Assembly (NCBI GenBank): GCA_013139435.1
Contig: WTAW01000342.1
Location: 1 to 8,769 of the forward strand
Length of the DNA stretch: 8,769 nucleotides
Direction of reading: 5' to 3'
Origin: Candidatus Aminicenantota bacterium
GTDB taxonomy: Bacteria > Acidobacteriota > Aminicenantia > Aminicenantales > Aminicenantaceae
The translations under genes and the position numbers were made by a program. The notes under the pieces are model-generated. The model did not search any database. It was not told the origin of the DNA and was given only the letters and a program-made list of their open reading frames with translations. This document shows, one piece after another, positions 5,367 to 8,769 of the stretch (the first letter of the stretch is position 1; the number at the start of each line of letters is the position of its first letter).

Positions 5367-7136
5367 TTAAGCGCGTTTGACGGATTGAATATAAATGTTT
5401 GGATCGACCATCACTTCGACAAGAGCGGGGAGAGGGGAATCCAAAGCTTGGCGGACTGCATCATCGAGTTTCTCTGGCTCTGACACACGGATTCCCAGGC
5501 CTCCTGCAGATGTTGCCAGTTGGGAAAAGTCAGGATTGGGGAAGACCACCCTGTATTCAGGGTAGCCGTATTCTTCCTGCTCTTTTTTTATGTTCTTGAG
5601 TTTACCGTCATTAAAGACGATGACTGTAATGGGAAGCTTGTTGTGAACTGCGGTCGTGAATTCCATACCAGCCATGCCGAATCCTCCATCTCCGCTGAAG
5701 GCGACCACTTGTCTTTTGGGTTGTGCGAGCTGACAGGCAATGGCAGCAGGGACTCCAAATCCCATCCCTGCCATGTTTGCACAGAGGAGAGTCTGATGCC
5801 CATCACACACGAAGCGTTTGTAGAACCAGTATGTGTGGTCTCCTACATCCGAACAGATCAGGGCATCCTTCTCCAGTTGTCTCTTTAGGGCCTGAATGAC
5901 GGCTCCAGGATGAATAGGTTTTTCTGTGTTATGCGCATCCTCTTCGATCAAAGATAAATACTGCTTGTTTGCCGCTTGGATCTCCTTTAAATATTCCGGT
6001 TCGATCTCTTTGGCTGAGGTCGTTTTTCTAAGCATTTGGATAACATGCAAAGCATCGCCTACGATGCCGACTTTTACGGGAAATGTCTTTCCCACTCTTG
6101 CCGCGTCGATGTCCACCTGAATGACATCGATATCAGGAACAAGATTTCGTTGCCTAAATCCGCTCCCGAGGATGATGATCAGGTCTGCTTTGGCCACAAT
6201 TTTTGGCGCAAAACGGTTTCCGATAGAACCCAATACGCCGAGAACGAGTTTGTCCGATTCCGGAACGACACCTTTCGCGCGCGCAGTGGTGGCAATGGGT
6301 GCACCTATATGACTGGCAAGGTCGAGGAGTGCCGCCCTGCAGTGTCTGGCGCCCCATCCGACAAAGAGAAGAGGTCGTTTACTTCTAGAAATGACCTCGG
6401 CAGCTTTTTTAATGGATTCTCCAGGGTAAATATCCGGTTGAAACAGGTGTTTCTCTGGCGGCCAGATGTCTTCATCCAGAGGCTCCGCTAGTATATCTGT
6501 GGGAAGACTCAATGCGGCTGGGCCTTGAGCGGCATAGGCTTTTTTAACAGCGAGGTTGACGACTTTAAGCGTTTGTCCCGGGTTTCCGATCAATTCGGCA
6601 TAGACACAGAACGTTTTAAATATATCCACCTCTGCGATTTCTTGTAAAGATTCGCTGCCGAGAAAGACCTCAGGGATCTGGCCCAGAAGTGCCAGAACGG
6701 GTGCTCTGTCCGTGGAGGCATCGATAACTCCTGTGATCAGGTTTGTTGCGCCCGGGCCGGCTATGGACATACACACACCGAGTTCGCCAGTAAATTTGGC
6801 GTGTGCGGAAGCCATGAAGGCCGCAGCCTGCTCGTGGCGCGTCAAGATCAGCTCGATTTCGGGATGTCTCCGAATGGCATCAGTCAGGGGCAGGTTGGAG
6901 TGGCCGGGTATTCCAAAAACCCTCTTGACTCCATAAGCGACCAGCTGCTCCACGATCTTATCAGCGACAGAAGTTTTTGCCTTGGATACGGTTTCTTTAC
7001 CTTCGATCACACTGAATACGGATTTTGGCGCTCCACATTGAGGACACGTCCAATCCTTGGGAAGGTCTTCAAATCGCACACCTTCCTTGCTTTCGTCATA
7101 AATGTATCCGCAAACAGAACATTTCCATTTTCTCAT
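5367..7136 (-). CDS. Rubredoxin-ThDP enzyme fusion, pyruvate oxidase/acetolactate synthase-like
   Basis: A 589-residue cytoplasmic enzyme. Residues 1-46 are a complete rubredoxin: CSVCGYIYD (Cys6, Cys9), FEDLPKDW and CPQCGAPKSVF (Cys31, Cys34). It has the short loop known from the small Desulfovibrio desulfuricans type. From about 54 on comes a full three-domain ThDP fold. RHEQAAAF carries the catalytic Glu102 and AGPGATNLITG (126-136) follows; the middle domain (about 240-370) is the FAD/nucleotide-type region with GWGARH and LGSGFRQRN. The C-terminal domain has GDGGFGM (482-488) and Asn509. Sequence around 152-220 recalls E. coli PoxB more than acetolactate synthase, but the PoxB membrane-binding C-terminus is absent. 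I infer oxidative decarboxylation of pyruvate or another 2-oxoacid with electrons passed to the tethered rubredoxin; substrate and FAD binding are unproven. SD GGAGG lies five bases before ATG. The upstream element matches that of the 4298 operon. Confidence 0.9.
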   Translation of the reverse strand: MRKWKCSVCGYIYDESKEGVRFEDLPKDWTCPQCGAPKSVFSVIEGKETVSKAKTSVADKIVEQLVAYGVKRVFGIPGHSNLPLTDAIRRHPEIELILTRHEQAAAFMASAHAKFTGELGVCMSIAGPGATNLITGVIDASTDRAPVLALLGQIPEVFLGSESLQEIAEVDIFKTFCVYAELIGNPGQTLKVVNLAVKKAYAAQGPAALSLPTDILAEPLDEDIWPPEKHLFQPDIYPGESIKKAAEVISRSKRPLLFVGWGARHCRAALLDLASHIGAPIATTARAKGVVPESDKLVLGVLGSIGNRFAPKIVAKADLIIILGSGFRQRNLVPDIDVIQVDIDAARVGKTFPVKVGIVGDALHVIQMLRKTTSAKEIEPEYLKEIQAANKQYLSLIEEDAHNTEKPIHPGAVIQALKRQLEKDALICSDVGDHTYWFYKRFVCDGHQTLLCANMAGMGFGVPAAIACQLAQPKRQVVAFSGDGGFGMAGMEFTTAVHNKLPITVIVFNDGKLKNIKKEQEEYGYPEYRVVFPNPDFSQLATSAGGLGIRVSEPEKLDDAVRQALDSPLPALVEVMVDPNIYIQSVKRA

Positions 7137-7141
7137 TCACG

Positions 7142-7171
7142 CCTCCTAACCTGAATTATTCATAAAAACTG
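7142..7171 (-). promoter_or_regulatory. Shared upstream element, copy B, before the rubredoxin-ThDP enzyme
   Basis: Counterpart of the element at 4303-4332. It contains the Shine-Dalgarno GGAGG, a possible -10 box TATGAA, and the perfect 11-bp palindrome TGAATTATTCA (7152-7162). Its centre is about 21 bases from the start codon, versus 20 in copy A. Two of the four differences between the copies are the paired G/C versus A/T positions of the palindrome, so symmetry is preserved. Weaker similarity (an ATAAG-like tract) continues to about 7183 and overlaps the antiporter stop codon. The gap to the antiporter is only 43 bases, so read-through from the antiporter gene is also possible. Confidence 0.55.
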
Positions 7172-7179
7172 CTGATGTC

Positions 7180-8217
7180 TTATTTTTTTCGTCCAAGAAC
7201 ACATGATTCTGATGTGCTTCCCATGATATTGGGGTTTTTCTGCAGCATCCTCCTCAAGACTATGGGAAAGATCAATGTTGTTACCAATGCCATTATAACA
7301 AGGCTGGAGTACACATCTTTTTCGATGAGACCTGCCTGGAGAGCGAGTAAGGCCAAGGCAAGCTCGACAGCCCCTCGGCTGTTCATCCCCCAACCCACGA
7401 GGTAGAGCTGCCTCCAGCTTAATTGTGTAAAAGGTTTGGCAAGCATACTCCCAGCGATTTTCCCAAAAATCGCCAGAACAATCACGACAATAAGCAGCCA
7501 GGGTTTAAGAAAAAGCGATTCGAAACTGAAATGAATACCCATACCGATGAAGAAAAAAGGAATAAGAAATGTGAGGAGAAATTTTTCGACTTTGAGGACA
7601 ACGAGCTTTTCTCTCCCCAAAAGCATGTGGACGATTATCCCCAGGAAAAAGGCGCCAATGGCCACGAGAGTTTGGAAGAATTCATGGGTGGCCGTTTTCC
7701 CTGTAAAAACATAGCTGATGATGGCGAACATGGCCAGTCCCATCATATCATCGATGATTCCTGCGCCCATCATGAGAGAACCGACCTGAGTGTTCAGCTT
7801 ATTCAATTCCAAGAGGACACGGGCTTTTGTGGCTTCGGCCGTGATGCTCATGCTGATACCGATAGTTAAGCAAGTCACAAGAGAGAAACCCAGCTGGAGA
7901 AACACAAAAATTCCCAAAAGGAGTGGAATGAGGGCAGCGAAAACCGCGACAACTGCGGCTTCTTTGCGTTCCTGATAGAGCAAACACCATGAGATCTCCA
8001 ATCCCGCGAGGAACATCAATGTGAAGAAGGCCAGGTTGCCGAGGAGCATGATAAAATCCTCGTTGGGCCCTATAATAATATTTTTTATCCCGGGAGATCC
8101 CAAGACGATCCCGCTCAGGATCAGCCCGATGACGACAGATAGGTTTAATTTTTTAGCCAGAACAGTGAATAGGAATGAGACGGCGATACAAATGAATATT
8201 GTGAAAAGGAGTGTCAT
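7180..8217 (-). CDS. CPA2-family Na+(K+)/H+ antiporter
   Basis: An inner-membrane monovalent cation/proton antiporter of the NapA/KefB superfamily; 345 residues, about 11-13 hydrophobic segments, slightly short for the family. Family marks in order are LILSGIVLG (32-40), LMFLAGLEI (67-75), the segment SITAEATKARVL (124-135) and GAGIIDDMMGL with the ion-binding pair Asp156-Asp157. FGKIAGS follows, with Lys253 equivalent to the TM10 lysine of NapA, and NSRGAVELALA (279-289) comes near the end. The Asp-Asp plus Lys combination suggests an electrogenic exchanger. There is no C-terminal RCK/TrkA-N domain, unlike Kef-type channels; the protein ends with a short polar tail. The start is preceded by AGGA at suitable spacing. 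Its transported ion is not determinable. It lies 43 bases upstream of the rubredoxin-ThDP gene but has no clear functional tie to it. Confidence 0.88.
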   Translation of the reverse strand: MTLLFTIFICIAVSFLFTVLAKKLNLSVVIGLILSGIVLGSPGIKNIIIGPNEDFIMLLGNLAFFTLMFLAGLEISWCLLYQERKEAAVVAVFAALIPLLLGIFVFLQLGFSLVTCLTIGISMSITAEATKARVLLELNKLNTQVGSLMMGAGIIDDMMGLAMFAIISYVFTGKTATHEFFQTLVAIGAFFLGIIVHMLLGREKLVVLKVEKFLLTFLIPFFFIGMGIHFSFESLFLKPWLLIVVIVLAIFGKIAGSMLAKPFTQLSWRQLYLVGWGMNSRGAVELALALLALQAGLIEKDVYSSLVIMALVTTLIFPIVLRRMLQKNPNIMGSTSESCVLGRKK

Positions 8218-8261
8218 GTTGGCAATGTCCTGAGTATGCCCATCCTCTTCAGGGCCTCAGT

Positions 8262-8296
8262 ACTATACCATATTAAAATAAAAGGCGAAATTTCAA
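8262..8296 (-). promoter_or_regulatory. Possible promoter for the antiporter gene
   Basis: On the minus strand TTGAAA (8291-8296) is followed after 18 bases by TATGGT (8267-8272); an overlapping TATAGT (8262-8267) is an alternative -10 with too long a spacer. The position fits the antiporter start at 8217. The region is AT-rich and overlaps a repeat-like sequence, so this is tentative. Confidence 0.3.
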
Positions 8297-8339
8297 AATT
8301 CAAATATCATGTGAAAAATAGAACCGTCCCCTTTTATGG
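8277..8339. repeat. Dispersed-repeat-like intergenic sequence (REP/RAYT-type relic candidate)
   Basis: Between the RND and antiporter genes lies an AT-rich stretch with the phrase AAATTTCAAAATTCAAAT, a perfect GAAATTTC palindrome (8287-8294) and, at 8314-8334, AAAATAGAACCGTCCCCTTT. From memory, motifs of the form GGGGACGGTTCTATTTTT occur as dispersed palindromic elements linked to REP-associated tyrosine transposases in many bacterial genomes. Only one arm is present here, so this would be a remnant. There is no second copy in the window to prove repetition. Confidence 0.35.
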
Positions 8340-8349
8340 ATTTAGGTGT

Positions 8350-8769
8350 TTAAGTTTTTGGTTTTCTGCGAACGTAGATGATGGTGTACATGGCAGGAAC
8401 AACGATCAGGGTCAAGATCGTGGCAAATGCCAGCCCGAAGATGATAGTCCAGGCTAGGGGATTCCAGAAGGCGGCGCTGTCTCCTCCCAAGTAGATCTGA
8501 GGATTCAGATCTGTTAGTAAAGTACCGAAGTTGAAGTTCATCCCGACAGCTAAGGGCATGAGCCCGAGTATGGTCGAAAGGGCGGTGAGTATCACCGGAG
8601 TGAGACGGGTGGCTCCCGCTTCGATAATAGCCGTCGTTTTTTCCATTCCCGAGGCGATCCGGTTGTCGATATAGTCGATGATAATGATCCCATTTTTGAC
8701 TACCACCCCGGCCACAGCAATGATTCCCATGCCGGTCATCATGACAGAGATGTCGATCTGGAAGATGAC
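8350..8769 (-). CDS. RND-family efflux/export permease, C-terminal fragment (5' end off window)
   Basis: The last 139 codons of an inner-membrane RND transporter of the AcrB/HAE type; the frame is open at the right edge, so Met codons inside it are not starts. The stretch GIIAVAGVVVKNGIIIIDYI matches the conserved helix with VxNxIxxxxy. Further on, GATRLTPVILTALSTILGL is the family signature following it, and the end FGLAFATILTLIVVPAMYTI forms the last transmembrane helix, with a short basic tail RRKPKT. A somewhat long segment between the last two helices (FGTLLTDLNPQIYLGGDSAA) is the least conserved part. The protein would work with a periplasmic adaptor and outer-membrane channel, not visible here. 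Substrate unknown. Confidence 0.9.
   Translation of the reverse strand, partial: VIFQIDISVMMTGMGIIAVAGVVVKNGIIIIDYIDNRIASGMEKTTAIIEAGATRLTPVILTALSTILGLMPLAVGMNFNFGTLLTDLNPQIYLGGDSAAFWNPLAWTIIFGLAFATILTLIVVPAMYTIIYVRRKPKT

Noticed and set aside
7423..7869. A 148-residue plus-strand open frame rich in charged residues.
   Set aside because: It is antisense to the antiporter; its composition mirrors the hydrophobic codons of the real gene.
8743..8769. Treating the Met at 8742 as the start of a small 130-residue protein.
   Set aside because: The frame continues open to the edge with RND-like sequence, so this is the tail of a large transporter.

Overview
The window reads as a piece of an anaerobic or micro-oxic Gram-negative bacterial chromosome. 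The reasons are two rubredoxin-type domains, a ferredoxin:thioredoxin-reductase-type Fe-S protein, a membrane cytochrome and an RND exporter. A Desulfobacterota-like or similar sediment lineage would fit, but the sequence does not settle taxonomy. Every gene I can support lies on the minus strand, so transcription runs from high to low coordinates. I see no tRNA, rRNA, CRISPR array, transposase gene or convincing intrinsic terminator.

Right part (8769 to 7180): the C-terminal end of an RND-family exporter, a 132-base intergenic stretch with a short dispersed-repeat-like sequence and a possible promoter, then a CPA2-type Na+/H+ antiporter. Middle (7136 to 4557): a pyruvate-oxidase-like ThDP enzyme with a complete rubredoxin at its N-terminus, then a membrane protein joining a four-helix, possibly b-type haem module to a cytochrome c domain. 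That gene is preceded by a clear sigma70-like promoter with a small dyad in its spacer.

Left part (4298 to 1): a tightly packed operon of six genes, with overlaps or gaps of 6 bases or less. In order it holds a Cys-rich protein with a Tat-like signal, a rubredoxin-like/FTR catalytic-subunit fusion, a CPHC thioredoxin-fold protein, and the E1-alpha, E1-beta and E2 subunits of a 2-oxoacid (probably pyruvate) dehydrogenase complex. E2 runs off the left edge, and no E3 (dihydrolipoamide dehydrogenase) is visible.

The genes share a theme. Two different ThDP-dependent 2-oxoacid oxidation systems sit next to thiol/Fe-S/rubredoxin electron carriers. The rubredoxin-oxidase gene and the six-gene operon also share a nearly identical element just upstream of their start codons: 26 of 30 positions match, and it contains an 11-bp palindrome whose changes preserve symmetry. 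My main hypothesis is one co-regulated module for pyruvate oxidation with rubredoxin/thioredoxin-type electron transfer. The E1-alpha protein is odd because its usual GDG ThDP motif reads SDE.
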